This document shows positions 1 to 9,828 of a stretch of 64,000 nt of DNA, piece after piece. Source of the DNA: Aciduricibacillus chroicocephali (GTDB taxonomy: Bacteria; Bacillota; Bacilli; Bacillales; Amphibacillaceae); contig NZ_CP129113.1 in assembly GCF_030762805.1 (NCBI RefSeq), forward strand, positions 696,001 through 760,000, in the 5' to 3' direction. The notes below the pieces were generated by a model. That model did no database searches. It worked only from the letters and a program-made list of their open reading frames with translations, and had not been told where the DNA came from. Position 1 is the stretch's first letter, and each line of letters starts with the position of its first letter. The translations under genes were made by a program, and so were the position numbers.

Positions 1-615
1 TGCGCCGACAACTGGTGCTACGAGACCAAGAATCCCGATCGGAGCGACTTTCATGATCATGCCAGTAACTTTGTACATGATTTCTGAAAACGCGTCAAAA
101 AATGTTAATACTGGCTGAGCCCGTTTTCCAACAATTGTAATGGCAATACCGATAAAGATTGCGAAGAAGATGATTTGCAAAATATTCGCAGTCGCCAACG
201 CCTCGAATGGATTCGTCGGAACAATCTCAAGCAATGTCTGAATTGCTCCCGGCGCTTTCTCTGCGCTAGCAGCTTCTGCCGCTTGTGACGCATCAAGCTT
301 AATATCAAGACCTTTACCTGGTGAGAACATGAGTGCCACAGCCAGCCCAATGATGATAGCAAGTGCAGTGGTAATGAGGTAGTAGACGATTGTCTTCATT
401 CCGATTCGTCCGAGTTGCTTCGGATCTCCCGTACTTGCAATCCCGACAACGAGCGTAGACAGGATGAGCGGAGCGATAATGAACTTGATGAGACGCAGGA
501 ACAGATCTCCAAGCGGCTTAATGACTTCAATAGATTTGCCAAAAATCAAACCAAGAATGATGGCAACAACAAAAGCGATGAAAATCTGTGTGACAAGATT
601 GAACTTGAGTTTCAT
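1..615 (-). CDS. Dicarboxylate/amino acid:cation symporter (DAACS family), 3'-truncated
   Basis: The first 205 codons of a sodium or proton:glutamate/aspartate-type symporter (GltP/GltT/DctP family), running off the left edge. The ATG at 615 follows an AAAGGAGGC ribosome binding site. The visible part begins MKLKFNLVTQIFIAF and shows alternating hydrophobic helices typical of this family, including the stretch LIKFIIAPLILSTLVVGI. These carriers import acidic amino acids or C4-dicarboxylates through the cytoplasmic membrane. The substrate-binding hairpins lie outside the window, so glutamate and dicarboxylate cannot be told apart. Confidence 0.88.
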   Translation of the reverse strand, partial: MKLKFNLVTQIFIAFVVAIILGLIFGKSIEVIKPLGDLFLRLIKFIIAPLILSTLVVGIASTGDPKQLGRIGMKTIVYYLITTALAIIIGLAVALMFSPGKGLDIKLDASQAAEAASAEKAPGAIQTLLEIVPTNPFEALATANILQIIFFAIFIGIAITIVGKRAQPVLTFFDAFSEIMYKVTGMIMKVAPIGILGLVAPVVGA

Positions 616-818
616 TTCAAAGCGAGCCTCCTTTAATAGTGAACATTCCCCTGACACTATGAATTACTGCTGCTCTGATGTATGAATCCGTGATGTCTTT
701 TAGTGATGAAGCAGTCTGAATGGGACAATCTACATCACTGTTATTCCATGTTTTACCCTATTCACCAAAAGGGAAAAGTATCCTGGACTGAACAGAATTC
801 GGCAAAGGAGAGAACATC

Positions 819-1646
819 ATGAAGAAACCACGCAAATGGCTCGCAACTAGCGCAGCCTTGTTTATTATACCAGCACTTGCAGCTTGCTCAAGCAGTAATG
901 GAAGTGATACCGGTAAACAGGAGCAGCCCAAGACAGAAATGAGTTCAAAAGCCAATACATCCTCTGATCGTAAATCTGATCAAGAATCCAAAAAAAGCCA
1001 GACTCAAAATAAAGAAATGCCGCAAGCCCAAGTGTTGCAAGCAATAAAAAAAGACTTAAAAACTAAGATTCCAATAAAATTGCCCACACAGCTACCAGTT
1101 GATGAAGGAAAGCATCTGACAGCTATCACATCATCAGGGGACACGAGCTATCAGATTCAGTTTTACGAAACGGATACACCTGTAGCGGTGAATGATCCAA
1201 GTGTGCCAGGTAAAAGGAAAGATGCTGTGAAAATTGCCGACATGCAAGTGAAAAAGTTTGATTCTGTAAAGAAGGCACAGGAACAAATCGGTTATCAGAA
1301 TTACAGCAAAATCGGCGGTAAGAAAATGGATCTAGGACATGGGGTCTCCGGGTATCGGGATGCTGGAGCAGGATCTGCGAATATCGGCTGGAATGAAGGC
1401 AGATGGGATCTTGTTTCAAGAGCGCGTACTAATAACGCGAAGGCAGGAGAGCAGCTGGCTTTAAAGACAGTCGATTATCTGGAAAAACATACATTACCGG
1501 CGCCAAACAAATACGGATCCTTCCATCTCGATGCTGAAGATAAAGGAACGAGCTGGGTTCTATGGCAGGACGGAGATACTGTTTATAACTTCAACAAAGT
1601 CGATGATCCAATGAATCTATTGGCAATTGTTGAGGAGATGAAATAG
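819..1646 (+). CDS. Putative secreted lipoprotein of unknown function
   Basis: A 275-residue protein with a lipoprotein signal peptide: a basic start (MKKPRKW), a hydrophobic core and the lipobox LAAC with Cys23 as the lipidated residue. The next 50 or so residues are a Ser/Lys/Gln-rich linker. The remaining part, from about residue 75, looks like a folded domain, but I do not recognise it. The start has a good RBS (AAAGGAGAG). The gene stands alone, divergent from the symporter and closed by its own terminator. Cell-surface location is well supported; function is unknown. Confidence 0.75.
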   Translation: MKKPRKWLATSAALFIIPALAACSSSNGSDTGKQEQPKTEMSSKANTSSDRKSDQESKKSQTQNKEMPQAQVLQAIKKDLKTKIPIKLPTQLPVDEGKHLTAITSSGDTSYQIQFYETDTPVAVNDPSVPGKRKDAVKIADMQVKKFDSVKKAQEQIGYQNYSKIGGKKMDLGHGVSGYRDAGAGSANIGWNEGRWDLVSRARTNNAKAGEQLALKTVDYLEKHTLPAPNKYGSFHLDAEDKGTSWVLWQDGDTVYNFNKVDDPMNLLAIVEEMK

Positions 1647-1663
1647 TAGTGCCATTGTTAAGC

Positions 1664-1697
1664 AAGTGCCTAGGCAGGAAGCCTGGGCACTTTTCGT
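1664..1697 (+). terminator. Rho-independent terminator
   Basis: A 12-base-pair stem (AAGTGCC..GGCACTT, one G-T pair) followed by TTTT, just behind the lipoprotein gene. Confidence 0.75.
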
Positions 1698-1739
1698 GCT
1701 ATCTTAATCTATAGATTGTTACCGAAAGGAAAGATACTA

Positions 1740-2264
1740 ATGGACTTTAATATAGAAGAAGCAGTTCAAATATTGGAGAGGACGCCAAAAACATTAGCGT
1801 CATTTTTGGCGGGCTTGTCTGTTAGTTGGCTGCACTGTGATGAAGGAGAAGATACATGGAGTTCTTATGAGGTGATCGGTCATTTAATTGATGGAGAAAG
1901 GAACAATTGGATTCCGAGATTGAAGCACATACTGCAAGAAGGGGAGAGAAATCCTTTTCCTCCATTTGATCGATTTGCTCATTTGCAGGATGATATGAAA
2001 AAGCCTATCGAAGAGAAGTTAGCCGAATTTGCTGAGTTGAGAAAGCATAATTTGCGAGTGCTGAAAGAATTTAGATTGAACGATGAACAACTCGAGAGAA
2101 CAGGATTCCATCCGGCATTTGGAATTGTCAAAGTGAGAGAGTTGATTTCGACATGGGCAGTGCATGATATGACGCATATGAGTCAGATCGTCAGGGTCAT
2201 GTCGAACAGATATGAACAGGAAGTCGGTCCTTGGAAGGCGTACTTGGGGATACTGAAACGATAG
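1740..2264 (+). CDS. DinB family protein
   Basis: A 174-residue DinB/YfiT-type four-helix-bundle protein. Members carry a metal on three His residues; here the candidates are in GHLIDGE and in the C-terminal [11 protein letters not shown] pair. Some relatives are thiol-dependent transferases, but the role of this one is unknown. The ATG at 1740 is chosen because GAAAGGAAAG lies at the right distance; a TTG eight codons upstream would overlap that site. It is a single gene between two terminator-like elements. Confidence 0.8.
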   Translation: MDFNIEEAVQILERTPKTLASFLAGLSVSWLHCDEGEDTWSSYEVIGHLIDGERNNWIPRLKHILQEGERNPFPPFDRFAHLQDDMKKPIEEKLAEFAELRKHNLRVLKEFRLNDEQLERTGFHPAFGIVKVRELISTWAVHDMTHMSQIVRVMSNRYEQEVGPWKAYLGILKR

Positions 2265-2400
2265 GGCGATCAGCTACGGGTATCATTTTCTGTCCATTTA
2301 AAAAGTCTTATTGGCATTTGAGTTGGAGATGATGAAGCAGAGGGTCATTATACATGATACAATAGAACTTATCCTATTAATGAAACGAAGGAAGATCAAT

Positions 2401-3795
2401 TTGGCAAAGACAAAACCACCTGTTAATAAAAATGATTCCGTTCATATAACGTTCGAAGACCTGACACATGAAGGAAATGGCGTTGGCAAAATCGACGGTT
2501 ATCCAATTTTTGTCCCGCATGGCCTACCTGGTGAAAAGGCACTAGTGAAAGTCGTAAAAGTGAATAAAAACTTTGGTTTCGGCAAGCTGCTTGAAGTAGA
2601 GAACCGAAGCCCGGAACGAGTCGAACCCCCGTGCAATGTGTATTACAAATGCGGTGGCTGTCAGCTCCAGCATATGAGCTATGATCTTCAGCTGGAAATG
2701 AAGCGAAACCAGGTGCTTGGCGTCATGAAAAAAGTTGCCCATCTGGAGCATGTTCCAGTACATCCAACACTCGGTATGCCGGATCCTTGGCGTTACCGTA
2801 ACAAAGTTTCCATCCCAGTCGGTGAGAAAAACGGCGAGCTGATCACAGGCTTCTACCAGCAGCGCAGCCATCATATTATAGACGATATGGAAACATGTGT
2901 GATCCAGGAAGAATTGAATGACCGTATGATTGAAGCTGTTCGCCGTATTGCGACGAAGCTTGGCATCACAGCTTACAATGAGAAAACTGACCGCGGTATG
3001 CTGCGCCATATTATGGTGCGGAGCGGGGAGGCGACGAAAGAAACGATGATCGTTCTCGTTACTCGTACAAGCAAGCTGCCGAATAAGGAAAGGCTCATTA
3101 AAGAGTTGACAGAGACGTACCCGAATATCAAGTCGATTGTCCAGAATATTAACGATCGCCAGACAAACGTTATCCTCGGACGCAAGACGAAGGTGCTTTG
3201 GGGTACGGAATACATCCATGATAAGATTGGCGATATTACATTCGGAATCTCGGCATTGTCATTCTATCAAGTGAACCCGGAACAGACGAAGGTGCTTTAT
3301 GACAAGGCGCTTGAGTATGCTCAGATCGGAGCGGACGATGTCGTTGTTGACGCGTATTGTGGCATCGGTACGATTTCACTCTTCCTTGCTCAAAAAGCGA
3401 AAAAAGTATACGGCATCGAAATTGTCCCGGAAGCGATTGAAGATGCGAAAAAGAATGCAGAGCTGAACGGAATCGAAAACGCTGAATTTGTCGTCGGTCA
3501 AGCTGAAAAAGTGCTTCCTCAATGGAAAGCGGAGGGATTCACGCCAGACGTTGTAGTCGTCGATCCGCCACGTAAAGGGTGCGAAGTCGACTTTCTCGAT
3601 GCAATTATTGAAATGCAGCCGAAACGAGTTGTATACGTGTCTTGCAATCCGTCGACACTTGCGCGCGATTTGCGCGTATTGGAAGACGGAGGATATGAGA
3701 CAAAAGAAGTTCAGCCAGTCGATATGTTCCCACAGACGAATCACGTTGAGGTAGTATCGCAGTTAGTTTTAAAAGAAAAAGCAGGCTCCAGTTAA
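2401..3795 (+). CDS. rlmCD: 23S rRNA (uracil-5-)-methyltransferase, RlmCD/RumA family
   Basis: A 464-residue SAM-dependent RNA m5U methyltransferase, close in length and layout to the B. subtilis YefA/RlmCD type that methylates 23S rRNA. The order is an N-terminal TRAM domain, a 4Fe-4S cysteine set ([15 protein letters not shown]), a central domain, the SAM motif [11 protein letters not shown] and the catalytic motif [15 protein letters not shown] with the nucleophilic Cys, then NHVEVV near the end. TTG at 2401 is preferred over upstream in-frame starts because AAGGAAG sits 6-7 bases ahead and the TRAM domain then starts normally. A second family member lies at 59.9 kb. Confidence 0.9.
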   Translation: MAKTKPPVNKNDSVHITFEDLTHEGNGVGKIDGYPIFVPHGLPGEKALVKVVKVNKNFGFGKLLEVENRSPERVEPPCNVYYKCGGCQLQHMSYDLQLEMKRNQVLGVMKKVAHLEHVPVHPTLGMPDPWRYRNKVSIPVGEKNGELITGFYQQRSHHIIDDMETCVIQEELNDRMIEAVRRIATKLGITAYNEKTDRGMLRHIMVRSGEATKETMIVLVTRTSKLPNKERLIKELTETYPNIKSIVQNINDRQTNVILGRKTKVLWGTEYIHDKIGDITFGISALSFYQVNPEQTKVLYDKALEYAQIGADDVVVDAYCGIGTISLFLAQKAKKVYGIEIVPEAIEDAKKNAELNGIENAEFVVGQAEKVLPQWKAEGFTPDVVVVDPPRKGCEVDFLDAIIEMQPKRVVYVSCNPSTLARDLRVLEDGGYETKEVQPVDMFPQTNHVEVVSQLVLKEKAGSS

Positions 3796-3810
3796 GGGGG
3801 AAACCTGCTT
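3778..3810. terminator. Possible terminator with long loop
   Basis: AAAGCAGG pairs with CCTGCTT across an 18-base loop that overlaps the rlmCD stop codon and ends at the stop of the recombinase remnant. Weak, without a long T run. Confidence 0.35.
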
Positions 3811-4053
3811 CTATTCAAATGTTCGGGCGGCAAATCGGTAATGAACTACGGGTGTGCCGTCTTCTTTTACATCAATCCGATTGATCAGGCGATGTAAAAT
3901 CTCAGGTGTTAATTCATCAAAGTTTAGAAAATGGAGAAGCTCATGTTTCAGCTTGTCGGTATTTTGTATCTTCAATGACCTGCTCAATTGGACGGGGTGG
4001 TTCCCTTCTCCAGATCTAGCGATAATTGAATGCCCGCAGTGTGACCCCTAGAG
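3811..4053 (-). pseudogene. C-terminal remnant of a large serine recombinase
   Basis: Reading the minus strand gives about 80 codons after a stop, ending NRIDVKEDGTPVVHYRFAAR and a TAG at 3811-3813. The sequence LINRIDVKEDGTPVVHYRF resembles the C-terminal tail of large serine recombinases (DUF4368-type region), preceded by a Cys-containing patch HCGHS. No catalytic serine domain exists upstream, so this is a leftover end of a transposon- or phage-type integrase. It lies directly before the YadGH-like exporter and may mark the edge of an acquired segment. Confidence 0.55.
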
Positions 4054-4412
4054 CTGCTTGTAATATCATAGGTTCGCTTGTCAAACGGGATCATTGTCCC
4101 AACCAGACCGAAACATGCTTATACAAGTAGGGGGTGAACAGTTTTACGGACGGGATCACATCGTCCACGGGCTTTAGCTGTTGCATTAGGTTGTTTATAT
4201 CTCTTAGTTATAAATTGGGGAAACAATTGGATTCTTACGGGTATTTGGGATAGGATGTATTCGTTTGTGGAACGGCAGGGTTCCTTAAAATAAGGTGGGC
4301 TATTCATAATAAAAAGAAGGATATAAAGCATTAAGTTTTGCTAATGGGGGGGAATACTGGCAAATGGGTATTTTAATTGCAGCTAATTAAAAAATGGTAA
4401 GGAGATAAAGGA
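4054..4412. other. Intergenic stretch with a possible gene fragment
   Basis: No complete gene seen. On the plus strand about 4142-4291 there is a 50-codon open stretch with one hydrophobic segment (ALAVALGCLYLLVINWG) ending in TAA, but no start codon; it may be a decayed membrane-protein piece. The RBS of the next gene closes the region. Confidence 0.3.
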
Positions 4413-5348
4413 ATGACATACGCATTAGAAATAAAAGACTTAAAAAAGGTCTATACCGGGGGTGTCAAGGCTTTGCGTGGCATCGATTTGAAAGTGGAAG
4501 AAGGAGACTTCTACGCTCTCTTAGGTCCTAATGGTGCCGGCAAATCTACGACCATCGGGATTGTGACATCCCTCGTCAATAAGACATCAGGAAAAGTCAG
4601 TATCTTTGGTTATGATATGGACACACAGTTAATGCAGGTCAAGCTGCAGATTGGTCTGGTCCCTCAAGAGTTCAACTTTAGCCCTTTTGAAACGGTCCAG
4701 CAGATTGTCGTGAACCAGGCGGGTTATTACGGCGTGTCAAGAAAAGAGGCGTTGAAACGCAGTGAAAAGTACTTGAAGCAATCTGATTTATGGGAGAAAA
4801 GAAATGTTCGGGCAGGGATGCTTTCTGGAGGGATGAAACGTCGACTGATGATTGCACGCGCCTTGATGCATGAACCGCGTCTACTTATTCTTGATGAACC
4901 GACTGCCGGTGTGGACATCGAGTTAAGGCGAGAGATGTGGGCGTTTCTGAAAGAGTTGAATGCAAACGGCACGACGATTATTCTGACAACACACTACTTG
5001 GAAGAAGCGGAGATGTTGTGCCGCAACATAGGTATCATTCAAAAAGGGGAACTGATTGAAGATACCAGTATGAAATCATTGCTAGCCAAGCTCCAGTTTG
5101 AAACATTTATTTTAGATATCGAATCTTCAGGAAGGATGCCGGTGATCAAAGGCTATAACAGCGAACTCGTGGACGAAACGACCCTTTCAGTGGAGGTAGC
5201 GCGTGATCAAGGAATCAACGAAGTATTCAATCAACTGTCAGAACAAGGGGTTAAAGTGTTGTCCATGCGCAACAAGTCCAACCGATTGGAGGAGTTATTC
5301 TTAAATCTTACAGAAAAAAACCGCGTAGTGGAGGAAGCCCATGTTTAA
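4413..5348 (+). CDS. ABC exporter ATP-binding protein, YadG-like
   Basis: A 311-residue ATPase of an ABC-2 type exporter. Visible motifs are Walker A GPNGAGKST, signature LSGGMKRRL, Walker B LLILDEPTAGVD and the H-loop TTHYLEEAEM. From memory the whole chain follows E. coli YadG closely (for example LVPQEFNFSPFETVQQIVVNQ and NKSNRLEELFLNL have near-identical counterparts), which is unusual for a Firmicute. The start has a strong AAGGAGATAAAGGA site. It overlaps the permease gene by 8 bases, so the two are translationally coupled. Substrate unknown. Confidence 0.9.
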   Translation: MTYALEIKDLKKVYTGGVKALRGIDLKVEEGDFYALLGPNGAGKSTTIGIVTSLVNKTSGKVSIFGYDMDTQLMQVKLQIGLVPQEFNFSPFETVQQIVVNQAGYYGVSRKEALKRSEKYLKQSDLWEKRNVRAGMLSGGMKRRLMIARALMHEPRLLILDEPTAGVDIELRREMWAFLKELNANGTTIILTTHYLEEAEMLCRNIGIIQKGELIEDTSMKSLLAKLQFETFILDIESSGRMPVIKGYNSELVDETTLSVEVARDQGINEVFNQLSEQGVKVLSMRNKSNRLEELFLNLTEKNRVVEEAHV

Positions 5349-6111
5349 ACTTTATTTTACAGCATTAAAAGGTCTGGCGGTTAAAGAAACTAACCGCTAC
5401 CTTAGAATCTGGGTCCAAACACTGGTCCCGCCAGTCATCACAACTTCCTTGTACTTTATTATCTTCGGGAATTTGATTGGGAAACGGATTGGCGAGATGG
5501 GAGGATTCTCCTACATGGAGTTTATAGTCCCTGGATTGATTATGATGTCGGTCATCACGAGTTCCTATGCAAATGTCTCGTCATCATTTTTCTCACAAAA
5601 GTTCCAAAAGAACATTGAAGAACTGTTGGTTGCTCCCGTACCGACTCATATCATTATTTGGGGCTTTGTGATTGGGGGAATAGGAAGAAGTATTCTGGTG
5701 GGGACACTGGTCACAATTATTTCCCTGTTTTTTGTTCCGTTACAAGTCCATTCTTGGAGCATTGTCGTCTTGACACTTTTGATGACATCTATTTTGTTCT
5801 CTTTGGGGGGACTGTTGAACGGCATTTTTGCGCAATCATTTGACGATGTGTCTATTGTTCCTACGTTCGTCCTTCAGCCGTTGACTTACTTAGGCGGCGT
5901 GTTTTTCGCCATCTCCATGCTGCCTCCGTTTTGGCAGGTCGTATCGAAACTTAACCCGATTGTTTATATGATTTCCGGATTCCGATTCGGGTTCCTCGGT
6001 GTGATCGATGTTCCGATTTTATTCTCTATTCTCATTTCGATTATCTTTGTCATTGTACTTTATGGAGTCAATTGGTATCTGATTGAAAAAGGTCGCGGAC
6101 TGAGGAGTTGA
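5341..6111 (+). CDS. ABC-2 type exporter permease, YadH-like
   Basis: A 256-residue membrane protein with six predicted helices and the ABC-2 signature region (LNPIVYMISGFRFGFLG). Stretches such as RIWVQTLVPPVIT, LYFIIFGNLIG and the C-terminal GRGLRS match E. coli YadH as I remember it, so the pair appears to be one horizontally shared unit. Together with the upstream ATPase it should form an exporter in the cytoplasmic membrane. The YadGH substrate is not established. A terminator follows. Confidence 0.9.
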   Translation: MFKLYFTALKGLAVKETNRYLRIWVQTLVPPVITTSLYFIIFGNLIGKRIGEMGGFSYMEFIVPGLIMMSVITSSYANVSSSFFSQKFQKNIEELLVAPVPTHIIIWGFVIGGIGRSILVGTLVTIISLFFVPLQVHSWSIVVLTLLMTSILFSLGGLLNGIFAQSFDDVSIVPTFVLQPLTYLGGVFFAISMLPPFWQVVSKLNPIVYMISGFRFGFLGVIDVPILFSILISIIFVIVLYGVNWYLIEKGRGLRS

Positions 6112-6161
6112 TATCTATTGTACTTACTCAATAAGCCCTTAAAAGATGTGACAAATCCAAA

Positions 6162-6190
6162 CCATCTTCCGCATTGAAAGATGGCTTTTT
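6162..6190 (+). terminator. Terminator of the YadGH-like operon
   Basis: CCATCTT/AAGATGG stem followed by CTTTTT, 50 bases after the permease stop. Confidence 0.7.
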
Positions 6191-7157
6191 ATGGCGAGTA
6201 CTAATTTGTGGAATAATTGAGGTAGCCATTGGACGCTGACGTTATGGTACACAGTATCTGTATGCGAAGGGAACGGAAATAATCGGGTAAATTCAAATCA
6301 TTAGTAATTTGTTGATATATTAATTTTTGCATAGACTTTTTCTAATGGAATTTATTATTCGATTACAAATCTTATAAAAGAAAAAATGGAATAGTTGATT
6401 CAATGATATGAACAATCGGAAACGAAAAGACTGCATCCGATTGCTCGAGGAGCTATGCTACATGCTATCTTTGTTACAATTCATCCATTTATTGATGGAA
6501 ACTTTGTTTATCAGCAATACTAACATTTTATTAACGCAATCCCATAAAAAACGGTAAATCCACGTTAAAGATGTTACAGCTAACAATATCCAAAACGTTA
6601 ATTTACCGCACTTTTTGCACCGCGCATTAACGATATTACACACTCTCATCTCACGGGCGGCATGATGAAGAAGTTTTTAGGTAAACACTACTACATCTAT
6701 GTTTATCTGCGATCACCATCCAAGTCATGTAGAGTGCTGTTCATTACTCGTTAGGAAAGAGAAATAAAGGTTATATAACATAGAGTAAGAGCCTTTTCTT
6801 GAGAGAAAAGGCTCTTTAATCATTCATTAACTAATATTAAACCTCATGCAGTAATTGTTTGTTACTCTAACAATGGTTTTGATATAGCGAGGTTCCATAT
6901 ATAAAAACAGCACTGACCAACTAAACTCTTATACTTTTATCAACTCCGTAGGCCATTACATGGTTCCCCTATGGCACTATCCAAAACTCTTCACCAGCAA
7001 GCTCCTAAATGTATAAACATCTAAAATCCCTTCCTATACACACTTAATAAATTCATGAGATACGAAACTAATTTGTTTAACCTCTATGTTTTTAATATGT
7101 TTGTCCAAGCGTAATTTTTCAATTCACATAAATTATTGAGAAAGGAGTGAAGTTCTT
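6191..7157. other. About 970 bases without a recognisable gene
   Basis: No convincing reading frame: a minus-strand 63-codon frame at 6458-6649 has no RBS or recognisable motif. Two hairpins are present, CAATCGGA/TCCGATTG at 6413-6443 and the strong one at 6787-6817. The region may hold debris of a lost gene. Confidence 0.4.
6787..6819. terminator. Orphan bidirectional terminator
   Basis: A perfect 13-base-pair stem (AAGAGCCTTTTCT) with a 4-base loop, flanked by A and T runs. There is no recognisable gene on either side, so the gene it served may be lost. Confidence 0.6.
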
Positions 7158-7694
7158 ATGACGAACTATAATGACCGATTTAGTAATGTTGTTAACATCC
7201 CGAATCCTTTGTATCAATCTTTAAAAGGAAGATATTTTGTTGGACAAACTGATCACATACGTTTCGGTAAAGGGACAAATGCGTGGGGAGGATTAATTAA
7301 TCCGGTTAAATCTGATGTTGATTTATTTGTAAATGCATTTACGATCACCAACCATTCCAACCAACCGATCGAAGCCGAGATTTGGTTTAATCCCATTCCT
7401 CCTGGAGAATTTACAATTTCGGATAATGTGACACCTGCAAACACAGCCCTCTGTCCTCCGCCAATTCCCGAAGTGAAAATTGCGTATGCAGAGTTTGTTG
7501 AAGGATCTCCAAGAAAAGGAGTAATGGCATTTAGACGGATTGTACCTCCGCAAAGTACTTTAGTCAGTGAGGAAGATGGGAAATTTATTTTTCCACCTGG
7601 CGGGTCATTTATTATTTTCTTAAGATCAAAAACTAATGAAATCATTAAATCTGAAGTCGCGTTTGGCTGGTTTGAAAAAGATACGAAGGATTAA
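7158..7694 (+). CDS. DUF6143-like protein (tentative)
   Basis: A 178-residue protein with an AAAGGAGTGA ribosome binding site. It opens with a motif I associate with DUF6143 proteins of Bacillus-type organisms (IPNPLYQSLKGRYFVGQTD), followed by a beta-rich pattern with VNAFTITNHS and AEIWFNP. It has no signal peptide or membrane segment. Beta-rich proteins of this kind often sit with spore-surface genes, and the downstream region fits that, but no direct function is known. The family name is from memory. Confidence 0.65.
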   Translation: MTNYNDRFSNVVNIPNPLYQSLKGRYFVGQTDHIRFGKGTNAWGGLINPVKSDVDLFVNAFTITNHSNQPIEAEIWFNPIPPGEFTISDNVTPANTALCPPPIPEVKIAYAEFVEGSPRKGVMAFRRIVPPQSTLVSEEDGKFIFPPGGSFIIFLRSKTNEIIKSEVAFGWFEKDTKD

Positions 7695-7780
7695 TTAATA
7701 AACCGGATCTAAACTATATAATCAAGATAATACTCTGTTAATCTAATAGCTCTAAAGCAAATAGAAAATTCTAGTTGATT

Positions 7781-7820
7781 GCCTATCATCTGTTGTATTT
7801 AAACAGTTGATAGGCCTTTT
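7781..7820 (+). terminator. Terminator
   Basis: GCCTATCATCTGTTG pairs with CAGTTGATAGGC, then CTTTT. Confidence 0.65.
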
Positions 7821-8346
7821 GATATTGTATGAACGGAAATATCATAGTTGATTTATTGGTTAACTCTGCAGAATCTTCTTTGCTGTCATGTTCACTTCTA
7901 CTTAATAAGGTAACTATATCTTTTGTTATATGGAAATTTTAATTAGTAAAAATGAAGAAAGCCTGCTATAATTGCAACGAGAGTGACCACTCGATGATTA
8001 TTAACTCAAGTTTCGCTAAAGAAATTGGACAGGAAGCCTTGATCTAAGAGGCTGCGAGTTAACAAAAACATCGCTTGCTTAAAAACGAAGTCTTTGTCTA
8101 TTAAGAATTGTTTTTTCAACTGCATGCAGAACGCAAATCGGTTGAGTCATAGCAGTCTTCATATACATATTAATGATTTCATCGCCAAGCTGATACAATA
8201 AATCTCGTAAAGTCTAATCATCTTGTTTCTGCCGTTGTACTTACTTCATTTACGCGGCAAATTCAGTTCTCGTCTTAAAATTACGGGGCGAAATATGAGT
8301 TAATACATAGATTTATCAAATTATATTGTTAAAGGGGATTTATTAA
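7821..8346. other. Intergenic region upstream of the triple-RidA gene
   Basis: About 525 bases with no open frame worth calling. The last bases hold the RBS AAAGGGG of the next gene. No riboswitch or known promoter recognised. Confidence 0.4.
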
Positions 8347-9615
8347 ATGAGCGGATATAACGCAGTAGCACCAGCAAATACTGAAAATGCTCCAAAGAAT
8401 GGTCTTTCTTCACATTCTGCAGCATTCTCACATTACAGCAACATTTCGGCACAATTGCCAATCGATCCAAAGACTGGTGAACTTGTAGCTGGCGGCATCA
8501 AAGCACAGGCAGAACAGTGCTTTAACAACCTTAAAGCAGTAGTTGAGAGTGTTGATCATGTCTTGAGCGATGTAGTTAGAGTTAGTGTATTCGTTAAGGA
8601 CATTGCAGATGTTGATGCTGTAGATGAAGTTTACAAAACTTTCTTCCCTACATACGTTCCTGCACGAACAACAGTTGCAGTTGCAGATCTTCCAAAGGGA
8701 GCTTCTGTTCAAATCGACGCACTTATTACACACGGCCTAGGTACAATTCCAAATGCACCACAGGCAGGCGACTTGATCAAGCTTACAAACAACACACACA
8801 ATGCGCCAACAAGCACGCTTTCTACACAGACTGTAGCGTTCTCACACTACAACAACCTTACAACACAGCTTCCGATCGACCCGAAAACTGGCCGTTTGGT
8901 TGTAGGCGGTGTTAAAGAGCAGACTGCACAGGCTTTGAAAAACATTAAAGCTATTCTTGAAAGCATTGACGTACCATTTGATGATATCGTGAAAGCTACT
9001 GTATTTGTTACAGACTTGGCTGACGTTGAAGCTGTTAACGAAGTATACTCACGCTTCTTCCCGGATTCAGCAATTGCAAGAGCTGTAGCATACGTGCCTG
9101 CTCGCACAGTAGCTCCGGTTGCTGCATTGCCGCTTGGCGCTTCAGTTGCGATTGAAGCAGTCGTTTCTCACGGTGACGGTACGCCTCCACAGGAGATCGA
9201 AGACAGACATGGTATCGTAATCTGGGCAAACAACACTGAAAATGCTCCTATCGATGAGCTTTCTACACAGACTGTAGCATTCTCTCACTACAACCACCTT
9301 TCAGCTCAATTGCCAATTGACGCTAAAACTGGTGAAGTTGTATCAGGCGGCATTAAAGAACAAACTGAACAGACTTTGAACAACCTTAAAGCAATCGCAG
9401 AAAGCATCGAACACTCTTTGGAAGATGCAGTTAAAGTTAACATCTACGTTAAGAACATTGCTGATCTTGATGCTGTAGACGAAACTTACAAAGCATTCTT
9501 CCCAGAAGGCAAGCCTGCAAGAAGAGTTGTTGGTGTATCAGAATTGCCAAAAGGCGCTCTAGTTCAAATCGATGCAATTCTTGGAAATGCTGAAGGAACT
9601 CCTCGCAAAGCATAA
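8347..9615 (+). CDS. Three tandem RidA (YjgF/YER057c/UK114) domains in one chain
   Basis: A 422-residue protein consisting of three RidA-like domains at about residues 1-135, 145-285 and 292-422. Each has the SHY(S/N)N or SHYNH opening, AQLPIDPKTGE-type strand, NLKAI(V/A)ES helix and a C-terminal PAR...LP.GA.V.I(D/E)A segment. In RidA the Arg of the last segment binds the substrate carboxylate, and all three repeats keep it. RidA normally works as a homotrimer that hydrolyses reactive imines/enamines from PLP enzymes with active sites between subunits; this chain could fold as a pseudo-trimer. Domain 2 has a short extra ARAVAYVPAR duplication. It is monocistronic. Confidence 0.88.
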   Translation: MSGYNAVAPANTENAPKNGLSSHSAAFSHYSNISAQLPIDPKTGELVAGGIKAQAEQCFNNLKAVVESVDHVLSDVVRVSVFVKDIADVDAVDEVYKTFFPTYVPARTTVAVADLPKGASVQIDALITHGLGTIPNAPQAGDLIKLTNNTHNAPTSTLSTQTVAFSHYNNLTTQLPIDPKTGRLVVGGVKEQTAQALKNIKAILESIDVPFDDIVKATVFVTDLADVEAVNEVYSRFFPDSAIARAVAYVPARTVAPVAALPLGASVAIEAVVSHGDGTPPQEIEDRHGIVIWANNTENAPIDELSTQTVAFSHYNHLSAQLPIDAKTGEVVSGGIKEQTEQTLNNLKAIAESIEHSLEDAVKVNIYVKNIADLDAVDETYKAFFPEGKPARRVVGVSELPKGALVQIDAILGNAEGTPRKA

Positions 9616-9659
9616 TTGGCTTTTGCTTTTATGCTGAACGCATGTCCTTTCATAAAAGA

Positions 9660-9697
9660 GCAGCCTCAAATGAATATTTGAGGTTGCTTCTTTTTTT
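9660..9697 (+). terminator. Terminator of the triple-RidA gene
   Basis: GCAGCCTCAAAT/ATTTGAGGTTGC stem with a TTCTTTTTTT tail. Confidence 0.85.
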
Positions 9698-9727
9698 AGA
9701 GGCTTAGTGCGATTGTCCGAATTGAAG

Positions 9728-9763
9728 AAAGACGGTTAACCGATGTGGTTAACCGTCTTTTTC
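9728..9763. terminator. Bidirectional terminator between convergent genes
   Basis: Perfect AAAGACGGTTAACC stem with a 5-base loop and a T run on each strand; it probably serves the minus-strand SPOCS gene as well. Confidence 0.75.
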
Positions 9764-9828
9764 ATATAGTTTTTATTATGATTTTATTGCGCTTTATCCA
9801 AAATTAATTTCTATATGGTTCAGCAATG

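Noticed and set aside
2542-3219. 225-codon minus-strand frame inside rlmCD
   Set aside because: Antisense shadow of a clearly conserved gene.
6458-6649. 63-codon minus-strand frame in a long gap
   Set aside because: No RBS or recognisable motif.
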